From the NCBI GenBank assembly GCA_942493265.1, contig OW818688.1, positions 558,001 through 622,000 on the forward strand: a stretch of DNA of 64,000 bases, in the 5' to 3' direction. Positions within the stretch are counted from its first letter, which is position 1; the number at the start of each line of letters is the position of its first letter. The stretch comes from UBA12481 sp942493265 (GTDB taxonomy: Bacteria > Bacteroidota > Bacteroidia > Bacteroidales > UBA12481). The translations under genes and the position numbers were made by a program. Of the stretch, positions 35,568-44,613 are shown piece after piece. The notes under the pieces are model-generated. The model did not search any database and was not told the DNA's origin. It saw only the letters and a list, made by a program, of their open reading frames with translations.

Positions 35568-37058
35568 TTAAGCAGACTGCTCCTTTAATATCCGTTCGCT
35601 GGTGAGTTTGGCCGAAAGCAAAACGAGGGGTATTCCATTTCCCGGATGGGTGCTCCCCCCGGTGAAATATAGATTCCGGTACCGGTTATGCCGGTTATGC
35701 GGACGGAAATAGCCCATCTGCATGATGTTATGTCCGAGACTCCCGAAGGTAGCGCCACGTGAAACATGGAACACGCTTTCCCAGGTTCCGGGGAGATAAC
35801 AGATCTCAAATTTGATGTGGTTTTCCAGATCCTCCCAGCCAAGCTTTTCCAGCCGGCTGATCACCCATTTCCTCGCCATGGTGCGGATCGCGCTCCAGTC
35901 CTGGGGTTTATCAGGATCCAAGTGCCCTACCGGAATCACCACCGACAGGGAATCCTGCCCTTCGGGGGCTGCAGTTATATCTGTTCGCACGGGGGAATGA
36001 ACGTAAAAACAAAACTCCTCCGACAGGGATTTATCTTTAAATATGGTATCCAGGCATTCATGATACTGATCCGACAGGAATACATTGTGCTGAGCCAGAC
36101 CCGGATACACCTTATCAACCGCCCAGTGAAAAACCAGCGCCGAGCAGGCATGATTGAGTTTATTCACCCTCGCAGCCGGCCGCCTGTCGGGCAAAAGATT
36201 GCTGTATACATATGGAAGATCGGCATTCGCCACCACTATATCGGCATCCACGCGGGTGTTATCCTCAAACAACAACCCGGTAGCCTCTCCTTTGTCAGTC
36301 AGGATTTTCGACACCGGCTTATTGCAAACGAACTGTACTCCCAATGATTCAGCATGTTCTACCAGTTTTGAAACCACACGGTTCATGCCGCCCTTCGGAA
36401 ACATCGATCCATCGAGCAGCTCAGCCGCTGGAAGCATGGAAAACAGTGCCGGCGCCTCATAAGGACTCTGGCCTACATAGATATTCTGAAAAGTGAAGGC
36501 CATCTGCAGATGGGGATGATTAAAAAACCGGCTCACGAAAGTCTGGTGACGCAGATAGGTTTTCAGTTTGATCAGTAACCCCACATTTTTCAGATTCACA
36601 AAATCGAACAAACGATAAAAATTCCGTCCCAGCAGCTCCGACAATCCAAGACGGAAAAAGCCGTAGCCCTGATCCAGGTAGGACTTCATCATTGCATAAC
36701 TACCCTTTTCAATAGCCTCAAGCTGAGCTTCCATCTTTTTCTCGTCGGTGGTAAAATCCAGCACGCTGCCATCATCAAAATAGAGCTGATACAGAGTGGT
36801 CATCGGCAGAAATTCGATGAAATCATCCAGGTTGATATCCAGGTTTGCCAGGGTATCGCGATAAATCTCGGGCATTAGAAAAATCGTTGCCCCCAGGTCG
36901 AAACGATGACCCTCGCGAATGATTTGGCTTACACGACCGCCCGGTGACGGGTTTTTTTCGTAAACGGTAACCTGATAGCCATTCTGCGCCAATTTTATTG
37001 CAGTGGCAACACCACCGATCCCGGCACCGACAATTACAACCGTTTTTTTAGCGGTCAT
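35568..37058 (-). CDS. crtI: Phytoene desaturase family FAD oxidoreductase
   Basis: A 496-aa flavoprotein with the N-terminal dinucleotide-binding motif VVIVGAGIGGVATA, the GGRV motif (NPSPGGRVSQI), and the C-terminal CrtI signature (GGSTHPGNGIPLVLLSAK). CrtI-type enzymes introduce double bonds into phytoene or related C30 precursors. It overlaps the flavodoxin gene by 4 nt upstream and is 18 bp from crtB, giving a compact flavodoxin-crtI-crtB order. Later steps (lycopene cyclase, hydroxylase) are not in the window, so the final pigment is unknown. Confidence 0.88.
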   Translation of the reverse strand: MTAKKTVVIVGAGIGGVATAIKLAQNGYQVTVYEKNPSPGGRVSQIIREGHRFDLGATIFLMPEIYRDTLANLDINLDDFIEFLPMTTLYQLYFDDGSVLDFTTDEKKMEAQLEAIEKGSYAMMKSYLDQGYGFFRLGLSELLGRNFYRLFDFVNLKNVGLLIKLKTYLRHQTFVSRFFNHPHLQMAFTFQNIYVGQSPYEAPALFSMLPAAELLDGSMFPKGGMNRVVSKLVEHAESLGVQFVCNKPVSKILTDKGEATGLLFEDNTRVDADIVVANADLPYVYSNLLPDRRPAARVNKLNHACSALVFHWAVDKVYPGLAQHNVFLSDQYHECLDTIFKDKSLSEEFCFYVHSPVRTDITAAPEGQDSLSVVIPVGHLDPDKPQDWSAIRTMARKWVISRLEKLGWEDLENHIKFEICYLPGTWESVFHVSRGATFGSLGHNIMQMGYFRPHNRHNRYRNLYFTGGSTHPGNGIPLVLLSAKLTSERILKEQSA

Positions 37059-37546
37059 ACGGCAGCCTCCTGTAATACTGAAGGATAGCCGAATGATGAG
37101 GCCGAATACCAGGCCACATCCATTGCGCCCTGGGTTAACAGTCTGAGCAATTGTTTGTTTGACTCGGTAAGTTTCCCGTTTCTGGATTTTAGTTTTACGA
37201 TACTGATGGTAGTATCATCAGGCAAATGCTTTTTCATTTCGCGGAACATACTGCCTGTTAATATCTTATAAGTGGTAAACAGTACTATCTCCTTGTTTTT
37301 TAAGGAAGGCAGCTGCTTCAGGTATTCCACCCAGATCTTTTCCGGTTTTTGCAGGAAGAACATCAGTCCACTGGTCCAGCAGCCCAGAAAAATTGTGTCG
37401 GCCTCTCTTACCGGAGCCTCAGCGGCTTTGTACATGGGCAGTGATTGCACGGAAACTCCGGTTTTCAACAACTCTGCTGCGATCTCCTCACTGTAGGAAG
37501 CCGTGGTTCCGGTACGGCTATGATAAAGAATTAACGCCCGATTCAT
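37055..37546 (-). CDS. Flavodoxin-like protein
   Basis: A 163-aa flavodoxin-fold protein. The FMN phosphate-binding loop is HSRTGTTASYSEEIA, and a middle segment TIFLGCWTSGLMFFLQKP resembles the isoalloxazine-contact loop. It is likely a small electron carrier or reductase, and its 4-nt overlap with crtI suggests it supplies or accepts electrons for the desaturase; that link is inferred. A protoporphyrinogen-oxidase-like (HemG) role is a less likely alternative. Confidence 0.78.
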   Translation of the reverse strand: MNRALILYHSRTGTTASYSEEIAAELLKTGVSVQSLPMYKAAEAPVREADTIFLGCWTSGLMFFLQKPEKIWVEYLKQLPSLKNKEIVLFTTYKILTGSMFREMKKHLPDDTTISIVKLKSRNGKLTESNKQLLRLLTQGAMDVAWYSASSFGYPSVLQEAAV

Positions 37547-37584
37547 GGTTTATCTCAATTTGGGAACAAAATTGAATAACTCAT

Positions 37585-37592
37585 CAAAATTA
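37585..37592 (-). promoter_or_regulatory. Candidate -7 box (TAATTTTG) for the carotenoid operon
   Basis: An exact TAnnTTTG match 39 bp before the flavodoxin start codon. No convincing -33 element was found. Confidence 0.4.
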
Positions 37593-37695
37593 CGAAAGAA
37601 AAAACCGGTGAATGGCAGAAATTTGGCGGTAAATGGCAGCTGGTCTCCACCTTTTGGCTATTTTCGTCCTCTCAAATCTTATTAATATTGTATAT

Positions 37696-38907
37696 ATGTT
37701 CAGATATCTCTTTCTTACGCTAACAGTCCTGATGGCCATCGGGAGCACAAATGCCCAGGTAACCCGCTGGAGGGGACCCCAGGGCAACGGGATCTATCCG
37801 GATAAGAACCTGTTAAAGGAATGGCCGGCTGATGGTCCTGCCATGATCTGGCATTTTGATGAACTGGGCAAGGGATTCTCCTCGCCGGTTTTTGCACACG
37901 ACCGGATTTATCTTACAGGAACCGTTAACGACCAGGGATTTATATATGTTCTGTCGATGGATGGGAAGCTGATCTCAAAATTCCCCTATGGCAAAGAATT
38001 CGTCGAAAGCTGGCCGGGAGCCCGCTCATCAGTCACCATAGCCGGGGATCTGCTTTACATGGAATCCGGATATGGCTCGTTGTTTTGCATGGACCCGAAA
38101 GATGGCTCCATTAAATGGAAAAAAGAATTTCTGACTGATTTCGACGGAAAAAATATCACCTGGGGATTCACTGAAACTGTTTTGATTGACAAGGATGTCC
38201 TTTACTGCACACCGGGCGGACAGGTCAATAACGTGATGGCTCTCAACCGGATGACTGGCGCAACGATCTGGTCAAGTACCGGCAAACAGGAGCTCTCCGC
38301 TTATTGCTCCCCCCTATTAATGGATTTTCCGGCCCGAAAACTGCTGGTTACCATGACGGCAAACAGCATCATCGGGTTGGATGCCAAAGATGGCAAACTT
38401 CTCTGGTCACATCCTCAGACCAACGAGTATGCCGTGCATGCCAACACCCCGGTTTATGCGGATGGCGGACTGCTGTGCTTCAGCGGATATGGTCAGGGCG
38501 GACCGAAATTACGACTCAGTGCTGATGGAAGTTCAGTAACGCAGGAATGGTTTGCGAAGACTTTTGACAGCCGCATGGGCGGGGCAGTTTATGTTGACGG
38601 ATATGTATACGGATCAGGGGATAACGCCGGAAAAGAGTGGCAATGTCTCGACTGGAAAACCGGTGAACGGAAATATGCCTCAACCGAAGTGGCCAAGGGA
38701 GTTGTCATTTATGCCGATGGCATGCTGTACGGATATACCCAGAGAGGTGACCTGTTCATGGCTAAAGCAACCCCGGCCGAATTCAAGGTGGCCGGCAAGG
38801 TGGCTGTCACCCTCGGCTCCGACCAGCACTGGGCACATCCCGTGATCAACAATGGGTTATTATATGTCAGACACGGAAGCGCCCTCATAGCCTACAAAAT
38901 TAATTAA
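37696..38907 (+). CDS. Exported PQQ-like beta-propeller protein 1
   Basis: The ATG at 37696 opens a signal peptide (MFRYLFLTLTVLMAIGSTNA); upstream in-frame codons give a poorer start. The mature part is about 380 aa of 8-bladed PQQ-like propeller with family features: WRGPQGNGIY at the N-terminus, GKGFSSPVFAHDRIYLTG, and repeated tryptophan-docking motifs (DGSIKWKK, DGKLLWSH). Proteins of this group resemble BamB and quinoprotein dehydrogenases, but no heme-binding CXXCH is present. It is the first gene of the large plus-strand redox cluster and is paralogous to the next gene. Confidence 0.82.
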   Translation: MFRYLFLTLTVLMAIGSTNAQVTRWRGPQGNGIYPDKNLLKEWPADGPAMIWHFDELGKGFSSPVFAHDRIYLTGTVNDQGFIYVLSMDGKLISKFPYGKEFVESWPGARSSVTIAGDLLYMESGYGSLFCMDPKDGSIKWKKEFLTDFDGKNITWGFTETVLIDKDVLYCTPGGQVNNVMALNRMTGATIWSSTGKQELSAYCSPLLMDFPARKLLVTMTANSIIGLDAKDGKLLWSHPQTNEYAVHANTPVYADGGLLCFSGYGQGGPKLRLSADGSSVTQEWFAKTFDSRMGGAVYVDGYVYGSGDNAGKEWQCLDWKTGERKYASTEVAKGVVIYADGMLYGYTQRGDLFMAKATPAEFKVAGKVAVTLGSDQHWAHPVINNGLLYVRHGSALIAYKIN

Positions 38908-38908
38908 G

Positions 38909-38998
38909 AGTTGTCGGTTGTCGGTTGTCGGTTATCTGTTAGCAGGTAAGTTGGCGACTTTCCGGCAACTCACAACCGATAACCGATAACCGACAACT
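38909..38998. repeat. Long inverted repeat made of GTTGTCGGTT words
   Basis: The gap between propeller genes 1 and 2 contains three copies of GTTGTCGG (38909-38936) and three complementary words (AACCGATAACCGATAACCG etc., 38973-38998). The transcript could fold into a long imperfect hairpin, possibly attenuating or stabilising the mRNA. It ends 3 bp before the next ATG. Confidence 0.85.
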
Positions 38999-39000
38999 TT

Positions 39001-40245
39001 ATGCAAAAATACTACGGCCTGATGCTTGCCCTGCTGCTTACGTCAGCAACCGCCTTCTCCCAAACCGCCCAGTTCAGGGGCGAAAACCGTGATGGAATTT
39101 ACCATGAATCCGGTCTGCTGAAAAGCTGGCCTGCCGCCGGACCTGAATGCATTTTAACTGTTGAGGGGATTGGCAAAGGTCACTCTTCGGCTGTGGTTTC
39201 AGATGGAACCATCTATGTTACCGGAATGAAAGAAACAACGGATTACCTGTCGGCTATCAGTTTCGACGGTACCATAAAATGGCAGGTGCCTTATGGTAAT
39301 TCCTGGACAAAATCATTTCCGGATACCCGCTCTACGCCAACGGTGGATGGGAACCGGATCTACGTGATGAGTGGTACCGGCAGGCTTGCCTGCATCAATA
39401 CTGCTGACGGCAGGGAAATCTGGTCGGAAGAGGTTGATTCGGTTTTCGAAAGCAAATGGCATGATTGGGGCGTTGCGGAATCCATCCTGGTGGTTGACGA
39501 CCTCGTGATCAGCACCCCTGCCGGCAACAAGGCAGGTGTGGTAGCCCTTAACAAAATGACCGGAAAGCTGGTATGGAAAACACAACCTGTTGAAGGACAG
39601 CAATCTTATGCATCTTCAGTTCTGGTCAAATGGAATAATACCAGGTATATCCTTGCCTCCAGTACCACAGCGCTGATTGCCATCATTCCCGAAACCGGTG
39701 AAATTGTATGGTCGTTCACCCACTGGCAGGCCGATCGGGACCCAAATGGCGACGGAGGCCAGATTTACACGAACAACCCAACCGTCAGCGGCAATGATAT
39801 TTTCCTGACCCGTGGGTATAATTATCCTTGTATGATGCTCACTGTTAGTGCCGACGGCAAATCCGTATCTGAAAAATGGATCGACAAAACCCTTGACAAC
39901 CATCACCATGGTGTGGTTTTAATTGACGGAAATATCTATGGCTCCAACTGGCTGAACAATGGCAACGGAAACTGGGTATGTCTCGACTGGAATACCGGAA
40001 CCGTAAAATGGGAACAAAAATGGTTCAACAAAGGCCCGATCATTTTTGCAGATGGAATGATTTACCTGGTTGATGAAAAAACCGGCAATGTTGGTCTGGT
40101 TAAACCCGATCCTTCAAAATTCGACCTGGTGAGCACATTTAAGATTGATAAGGGAACTGGTCCGTACTGGGCTCATCCCAGCATTTTTGATGGTAAACTC
40201 ATGCTGCGGCACGGAGATGTGCTGATGGCCTATAAAATTAAATAA
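39001..40245 (+). CDS. Exported PQQ-like beta-propeller protein 2
   Basis: A 414-aa protein with a signal peptide ending near TAFSQ. The mature part repeats the plan of propeller 1: FRGENRDGIYHESGLLKSW, GKGHSSAVVSDGTIYVTG, tryptophan-docking blades (ADGREIWSEE, GKLVWKT) and a C-terminal HPSIFDGKLMLRHGDVL. Role is unknown; periplasmic or surface location is predicted. It lies 7 bp before propeller 3, so they share a transcript. The start codon follows a long inverted repeat. Confidence 0.83.
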   Translation: MQKYYGLMLALLLTSATAFSQTAQFRGENRDGIYHESGLLKSWPAAGPECILTVEGIGKGHSSAVVSDGTIYVTGMKETTDYLSAISFDGTIKWQVPYGNSWTKSFPDTRSTPTVDGNRIYVMSGTGRLACINTADGREIWSEEVDSVFESKWHDWGVAESILVVDDLVISTPAGNKAGVVALNKMTGKLVWKTQPVEGQQSYASSVLVKWNNTRYILASSTTALIAIIPETGEIVWSFTHWQADRDPNGDGGQIYTNNPTVSGNDIFLTRGYNYPCMMLTVSADGKSVSEKWIDKTLDNHHHGVVLIDGNIYGSNWLNNGNGNWVCLDWNTGTVKWEQKWFNKGPIIFADGMIYLVDEKTGNVGLVKPDPSKFDLVSTFKIDKGTGPYWAHPSIFDGKLMLRHGDVLMAYKIK

Positions 40246-40252
40246 CAGACAA

Positions 40253-41680
40253 TTGAGCAAACGCGCAGGCCACACTATTTTGATCGCAGCGATAATGCTG
40301 CTTACAGGATCCTTTGCCTGGTGGCTTGCGCATGATCCGGTTCAAAAATTCACCACAAGTTTGCCGGGGGCCGATAACCGTCCGGCACGCCCGGATTCCC
40401 TGAGCGAAGATGTTAGGATCGGCGAGTATTTTTTCGCTGCAGGGGGCATCCTTACTGAAGGCACTGAAACCTGGCCGCGTTTCCGGGGATCAGATTTTGA
40501 CAACATCAGCAAATCAAAAATAGAACTGATTGATAATTTCGGGAGCAAGGTTCCTGAAATCCTCTGGACGGTGGAATTGGGCGAGGGCCATGCCGGAGCA
40601 GCCATTTACAAAGGGGCGGTGTATGTTCTGGATTATGATGAACTCAAGCGGAGCGATATCCTCCGGTGCATCAATCTGGCCGATGGCAGGGAGGTTTGGC
40701 AGCGCGGCTACCGCGTAACCATCAAGCGGAACCACGGCATGTCGCGCACGGTTCCCGCAGTTACCGAAAAATATATCGTCACCATAGGGCCCAGGGCACA
40801 TGTGATGTGTCTCGACCGGCTCACCGGCAACGTCAAATGGGGACTGGATGTTGAAAAGGAATATAAAACGGAGATCCCTTTCTGGTATACCGGTCAGTGC
40901 GCCCTGATTGAAAACGACCGGGCTATTGTGGCCACCGGAGGGAAATCCCTGATGGTTGCCATCGATTGCGAAACCGGTGAGAAAGTTTGGGAAGTGCCCA
41001 ATGCCAAAGGCTGGAAAATGTCGCATTCTTCTATCATGCCGATGGAATTTGGTGGCCGTAGGATGCTGGTTTACAGTGCAGTTGGCGGAATTTGCGGAGT
41101 TGCCGCCGATGGTCCGGATGCAGGCACTGTCCTGTGGAGCTCAACCGCCTGGAACAAATCTGTAGTGGCGCCCTCGCCGCTTTGCATGCCGGATGGCAAA
41201 ATTTTTCTCACCGCAGGATACGGAGCCGGCAGTATGATTTTGCAACTTGAGCAATCTGGTGGTAAATTTACAGTTAAGATGATTGACCAGTATCTGCCTT
41301 CGGAGGGACTCGCTTGCGAACAGCAAACCCCGCTTTATTTTAAGGGCTATCTTATTGGTATTCAGCCTAAAGATGCTGCATCGCTGCGTAACCAGATGAT
41401 TTGCGTGAATCCTTCCAATTGCCGGGTTCCGGTTTGGACCAGCGGATCGGAAGTCCGGTTCGGACTGGGGCCGTACATCATCGCTGACAATAAAATGTAT
41501 ATCTTGAATGACGATGGAGTTCTCACCATTGCCAGGCCGGATATCAAAAAATATATCCAGATCGATCAGATAAAGCTCTTTGACGGTCAGGATGCCTGGG
41601 CCCCGATAGCAGTGGCCGATGGAGTGATGGTGCTGCGCGACTCGAAGAGGATGATGGCACTCAGGATGGGGAGGGAATAA
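40253..41680 (+). CDS. Membrane-anchored PQQ-like beta-propeller protein 3
   Basis: A 475-aa protein read from a TTG codon; no ATG lies between the upstream stop and the hydrophobic anchor (ILIAAIMLLTGSFAWWLA, about 9-26), and the gap to propeller 2 is then 7 bp. The mature part has PQQ-like blades (WPRFRGSDFDNISK, LADGREVWQR, LTGNVKWG, ETGEKVWE). It is more divergent than propellers 1 and 2. No CXXCH heme site is seen. Function is unknown; context suggests an envelope redox or scaffold role. Confidence 0.8.
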   Translation: MSKRAGHTILIAAIMLLTGSFAWWLAHDPVQKFTTSLPGADNRPARPDSLSEDVRIGEYFFAAGGILTEGTETWPRFRGSDFDNISKSKIELIDNFGSKVPEILWTVELGEGHAGAAIYKGAVYVLDYDELKRSDILRCINLADGREVWQRGYRVTIKRNHGMSRTVPAVTEKYIVTIGPRAHVMCLDRLTGNVKWGLDVEKEYKTEIPFWYTGQCALIENDRAIVATGGKSLMVAIDCETGEKVWEVPNAKGWKMSHSSIMPMEFGGRRMLVYSAVGGICGVAADGPDAGTVLWSSTAWNKSVVAPSPLCMPDGKIFLTAGYGAGSMILQLEQSGGKFTVKMIDQYLPSEGLACEQQTPLYFKGYLIGIQPKDAASLRNQMICVNPSNCRVPVWTSGSEVRFGLGPYIIADNKMYILNDDGVLTIARPDIKKYIQIDQIKLFDGQDAWAPIAVADGVMVLRDSKRMMALRMGRE

Positions 41681-41682
41681 GA

Positions 41683-41721
41683 GAACCACGGAGACATTTA
41701 AGGCACGGAGAAACACGGAAA
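41683..41721. repeat. CACGGAGA-type intergenic word repeat
   Basis: Three imperfect words (CCACGGAGACATTTAAGG, CACGGAGAAA, CACGGAAAG) directly behind the propeller 3 stop codon. Related to 17945-17984. Confidence 0.65.
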
Positions 41722-41756
41722 GTATTTGAGGATTTAAAATATAAAGCAGGAAGATT

Positions 41757-42719
41757 TTGAGCAGAAAAATGATCATAATGGGGTTGGTGGTGCTGGCGGC
41801 AGTAATTGTGGGGCTGATCGTCATCGATGTGGTTAAATCCAGGCCCGACAACCGCTCAGCTAATCCTTTTGAATACTCTGTCGATCAGTTCGCTTCAGTG
41901 GATACCTCCCTGATAAAATATACGGAAACCATTGATTTCACCTTTGGCGAACTGGATCTCCGCGGGATAGCCTTTGCCAATAACCGGCTCTACCTGGTGG
42001 AAGATAATTACCTGGTTATTGTTTCCCCGGAGGGAGAAAAACTGGCAAAAACTGAACTGCCTGAATCACCACGATGCGTAACAGCCTCTGCGAGTGGTAT
42101 TTACATCGGGTATATAAATTATATCGGGCAATATACCACAGAAGGACAGCTGGTGAAAAACTGGGAGCCACTGAGCGACAGCGCATTAATTACAAGTCTG
42201 GCCGTTAAGGATTCCATCCTTTTTGCCGCCGATGCGGGTAACCGGAAGGTTATGAGGTACCTGACAAACGGAACCTTGTCGGGCAGTTTTACAGGCAAGC
42301 GCGATAGTGCCGACCTTCACGGGTTTATAATTCCGAGTCCCTATTTTGAGCTGGCAATCAATGCCGACGGCGAATTATGGGTAGTCAACCCCGGCAAGCA
42401 TGCTTTTGAAAATTACACTTTCGATGGAGAACTGCGTGGGTTCTGGGAACGCACCGCCATGACGATTGACGGATTTTCAGGGTGCTGTAATCCCGCCCAG
42501 ATAGCCGTGATGCCCGACGGATCCTTTGTTACGGCTGAGAAGGGACTGGTGAGAATAAAAATCCACAAGGCATCCGGAGAGGTACTGTCGGTGGTAGCTG
42601 CGCCTGAAATGTTTCAGGGCGAAACTCAAGCCCCGGATCTGGCGGTCAGCCCATCCGGAGATATTTATGCGCTCGATTTTGAGCGCAGGATGATCAGGGT
42701 TTTTCAACTTAAAAAGTAA
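41757..42719 (+). CDS. Membrane-anchored NHL/SMP-30-like beta-propeller protein
   Basis: A 320-aa protein starting at TTG 41757 or ATG 41769; the TM helix (IIMGLVVLAAVIVGLIVIDVV) follows either way. The rest shows NHL-like propeller repeats (LYLVEDNYLVIVSPEG, LFAADAGNRKVMRYLTNG, ELWVVNPGKHAFENYTFDG, AQIAVMPDGSFVTAEKG). Such propellers often act as binding scaffolds. It ends 2 bp before the ferredoxin gene, so it is likely tied to the electron-transfer module, with an unknown partner. Confidence 0.75.
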   Translation: MSRKMIIMGLVVLAAVIVGLIVIDVVKSRPDNRSANPFEYSVDQFASVDTSLIKYTETIDFTFGELDLRGIAFANNRLYLVEDNYLVIVSPEGEKLAKTELPESPRCVTASASGIYIGYINYIGQYTTEGQLVKNWEPLSDSALITSLAVKDSILFAADAGNRKVMRYLTNGTLSGSFTGKRDSADLHGFIIPSPYFELAINADGELWVVNPGKHAFENYTFDGELRGFWERTAMTIDGFSGCCNPAQIAVMPDGSFVTAEKGLVRIKIHKASGEVLSVVAAPEMFQGETQAPDLAVSPSGDIYALDFERRMIRVFQLKK

Positions 42720-42721
42720 AC

Positions 42722-43297
42722 ATGGACCGGAAAAACTTCATAAACAAATCAGGCAGACTAGCCCTTCTGGGAGGACTGGTTTACATTACGGGATCGATCA
42801 TTTATCAGCGAAAGGTATCTGCTTCAGGCAAGTACGTTTGGCAGATCGATCCTTTCAAATGTACACAGTGCGGACGATGTGCCTCCGAATGTGTTCGTGA
42901 CCTGTCTGCGGTCAAGTGCGTGCATGCCTATCAGTTGTGCGGTTACTGCGACCTTTGCGGCGGCTATTTCAAGCCGAACACGCACAAACTGAATACGGGA
43001 GCTGAAAGTCAGCTTTGCCCGACCGGCGCGCTGAATCGCAAATTTGTGGAGGAGCCGTTTTTTGAATACACCATTGATGAAAAGCTTTGCAACGCATGCG
43101 GAAAATGCGTAAAGGGCTGCGGATCATTCGGTAACGGATCATTACACCTGCAGATCCGGCATGACCTTTGCCAGAATTGCAATGAATGTTCGATTGCAAG
43201 GATGTGCCCATCGGATGCCATCACCAGGGTTCCGATTGAAACGGCCTATCAGATAAAAGGCGATTTTAAAAAACCGGCCGTTCCGAATCCAAAATAA
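42722..43297 (+). CDS. Membrane-anchored multi-cluster ferredoxin (NapG-like)
   Basis: A 191-aa iron-sulfur protein. An N-terminal hydrophobic stretch (LALLGGLVYITGSIIY) follows an RKNFINKS-type basic segment resembling, but not matching, a Tat signal. Four cysteine groups are visible: CTQCGRCASEC, CGYCDLC, CNACGKCVKGC and CQNCNECSIARMC, enough for several [4Fe-4S] clusters. It overlaps the NapH-like gene by 1 nt (TAATG). By analogy with NapG/NapH, it would pass electrons between a membrane quinol oxidase and an envelope partner; that partner is not identified. Confidence 0.82.
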   Translation: MDRKNFINKSGRLALLGGLVYITGSIIYQRKVSASGKYVWQIDPFKCTQCGRCASECVRDLSAVKCVHAYQLCGYCDLCGGYFKPNTHKLNTGAESQLCPTGALNRKFVEEPFFEYTIDEKLCNACGKCVKGCGSFGNGSLHLQIRHDLCQNCNECSIARMCPSDAITRVPIETAYQIKGDFKKPAVPNPK

Positions 43298-44553
43298 TGA
43301 AGTGGCTTAAAATAATACTCTTTATGATGCCATTGATTTTGGCATCGGCTGACCTTCAGGCGCAGCAGAGGTTCCCGAAACCGGAATTTCAGAACAACTA
43401 TACCCAACCTTCGCCAACCACCTCTGAACCAAGGGGATTGGGGATGGAATTCATGGATGTGGTGGTACTGCTTGTCGTGCTCAGCCTCACGTCCTGGTTT
43501 GCGATCAAAAAAAGATCCCGGAACGGGATACTGCTGCTGACCATATTTTCGGCTATCTATTTTGGATTTTACCGCAACGGATGTATCTGTTCAGTGGGAT
43601 CTATCCAGAATGTGGCCCTGGCATTTGCCGATCCGAAGTATGTAATCTCGCTGTATGCGCTCCTGTACTTTCTGTTGCCGCTGATCTTCGCGCTGTTCTT
43701 CGGCCGGGTATTCTGCGGGGCTGCCTGTCCGCTCGGTGCCATGCAGGACCTCCTGATATACAAGCCGATAACCATGCCAGCCTGGTTGCGGAAAACGCTG
43801 GGGTTCATCCCGTACCTGTATCTGGGTTTGGCCGTACTGTATGCCGCCACCGGCACCGAGTTCATTATTTGCCGGTACGATCCCTTCATCGGAATTTACC
43901 GGATGAACGGTCCGCACCTGATGATTTACCTGGGCATCGCCTTCCTGCTGATGGGACTGTTCATTGCCCGCCCCTATTGCCGGTTTCTTTGCCCCTATGG
44001 AGCCATCCTGAATATTTTTTCCAGATTCAGCCGTCGCCATTTATCAGTTTACCCTACCAAATGCATTCAGTGCAAGCTGTGCACAACTTCCTGTCCGTTC
44101 GAAGCCATCGACTTTCCGGATGAGGATAAACAGAAACCCGATGCCAAAAGCAATTCACGCAAGTTTATCCTGTATATGGCCCTGATCCCGGTTTTAATGC
44201 TGGCAGGCGGATGGATCGGTTCAAAATCACACGTTTTCCTGTCGAAAGCTCATCCGGATGTATATCTGGCCGAACTGATGATTTCGCACCCGGAATTAAA
44301 ATCTGATCTTAAAAATATTGACATTCAAACCTTTCTGGCATCAGGAAAATCCCTGGAAACGCTGGTTGCAGAGGCTCAGGTGATCCGCGATAAGTTTTAT
44401 ACCGGCAGCTGGATACTGGGTGCATTCCTGGGACTGGTGATCGGGCTGATGGCCATGAACCAGGTAATCTTCCGGCGCAGGGAAGATTATCAGGCGAATA
44501 AGGGCAATTGCTACAGCTGCGGCAGATGTCTCGACTATTGCCCGGTAGATTAG
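43297..44553 (+). CDS. NapH/NosR-like membrane polyferredoxin
   Basis: A 418-aa protein with a possible signal peptide (ending near DLQAQQ), about six membrane helices and several iron-sulfur motifs. Two CP-type motifs flank the helices as in NapH/NosR: FCGAACPLGAMQ and YCRFLCPYGAIL, with a CRYDPFIGIYR loop between them. A [4Fe-4S] motif CIQCKLCTTSCP follows, and a C-terminal CYSCGRCLDYCP ends right at the stop. Family role: transfer of electrons across or along the membrane from quinol to periplasmic reductases. The partner here is unknown. It begins on the stop codon of the ferredoxin gene. Confidence 0.85.
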   Translation: MKWLKIILFMMPLILASADLQAQQRFPKPEFQNNYTQPSPTTSEPRGLGMEFMDVVVLLVVLSLTSWFAIKKRSRNGILLLTIFSAIYFGFYRNGCICSVGSIQNVALAFADPKYVISLYALLYFLLPLIFALFFGRVFCGAACPLGAMQDLLIYKPITMPAWLRKTLGFIPYLYLGLAVLYAATGTEFIICRYDPFIGIYRMNGPHLMIYLGIAFLLMGLFIARPYCRFLCPYGAILNIFSRFSRRHLSVYPTKCIQCKLCTTSCPFEAIDFPDEDKQKPDAKSNSRKFILYMALIPVLMLAGGWIGSKSHVFLSKAHPDVYLAELMISHPELKSDLKNIDIQTFLASGKSLETLVAEAQVIRDKFYTGSWILGAFLGLVIGLMAMNQVIFRRREDYQANKGNCYSCGRCLDYCPVD

Positions 44554-44570
44554 GCTATTAATATAAAACC

Positions 44571-44600
44571 TACTGTGACCTAATGTGTCTAATGTGGTTA
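44571..44600. repeat. TAATGTG word repeat
   Basis: Three imperfect words (TACTGTG, TAATGTG, TAATGTG) lie in the 60-bp gap before propeller 4. They resemble the array at 19206-19250. Confidence 0.5.
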
Positions 44601-44613
44601 TTCTTAAAATATT

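Noticed and set aside
40514..41851. Open frames antisense to propeller 3
   Set aside because: No motif or coding logic; the plus-strand propeller gene is clearly real.
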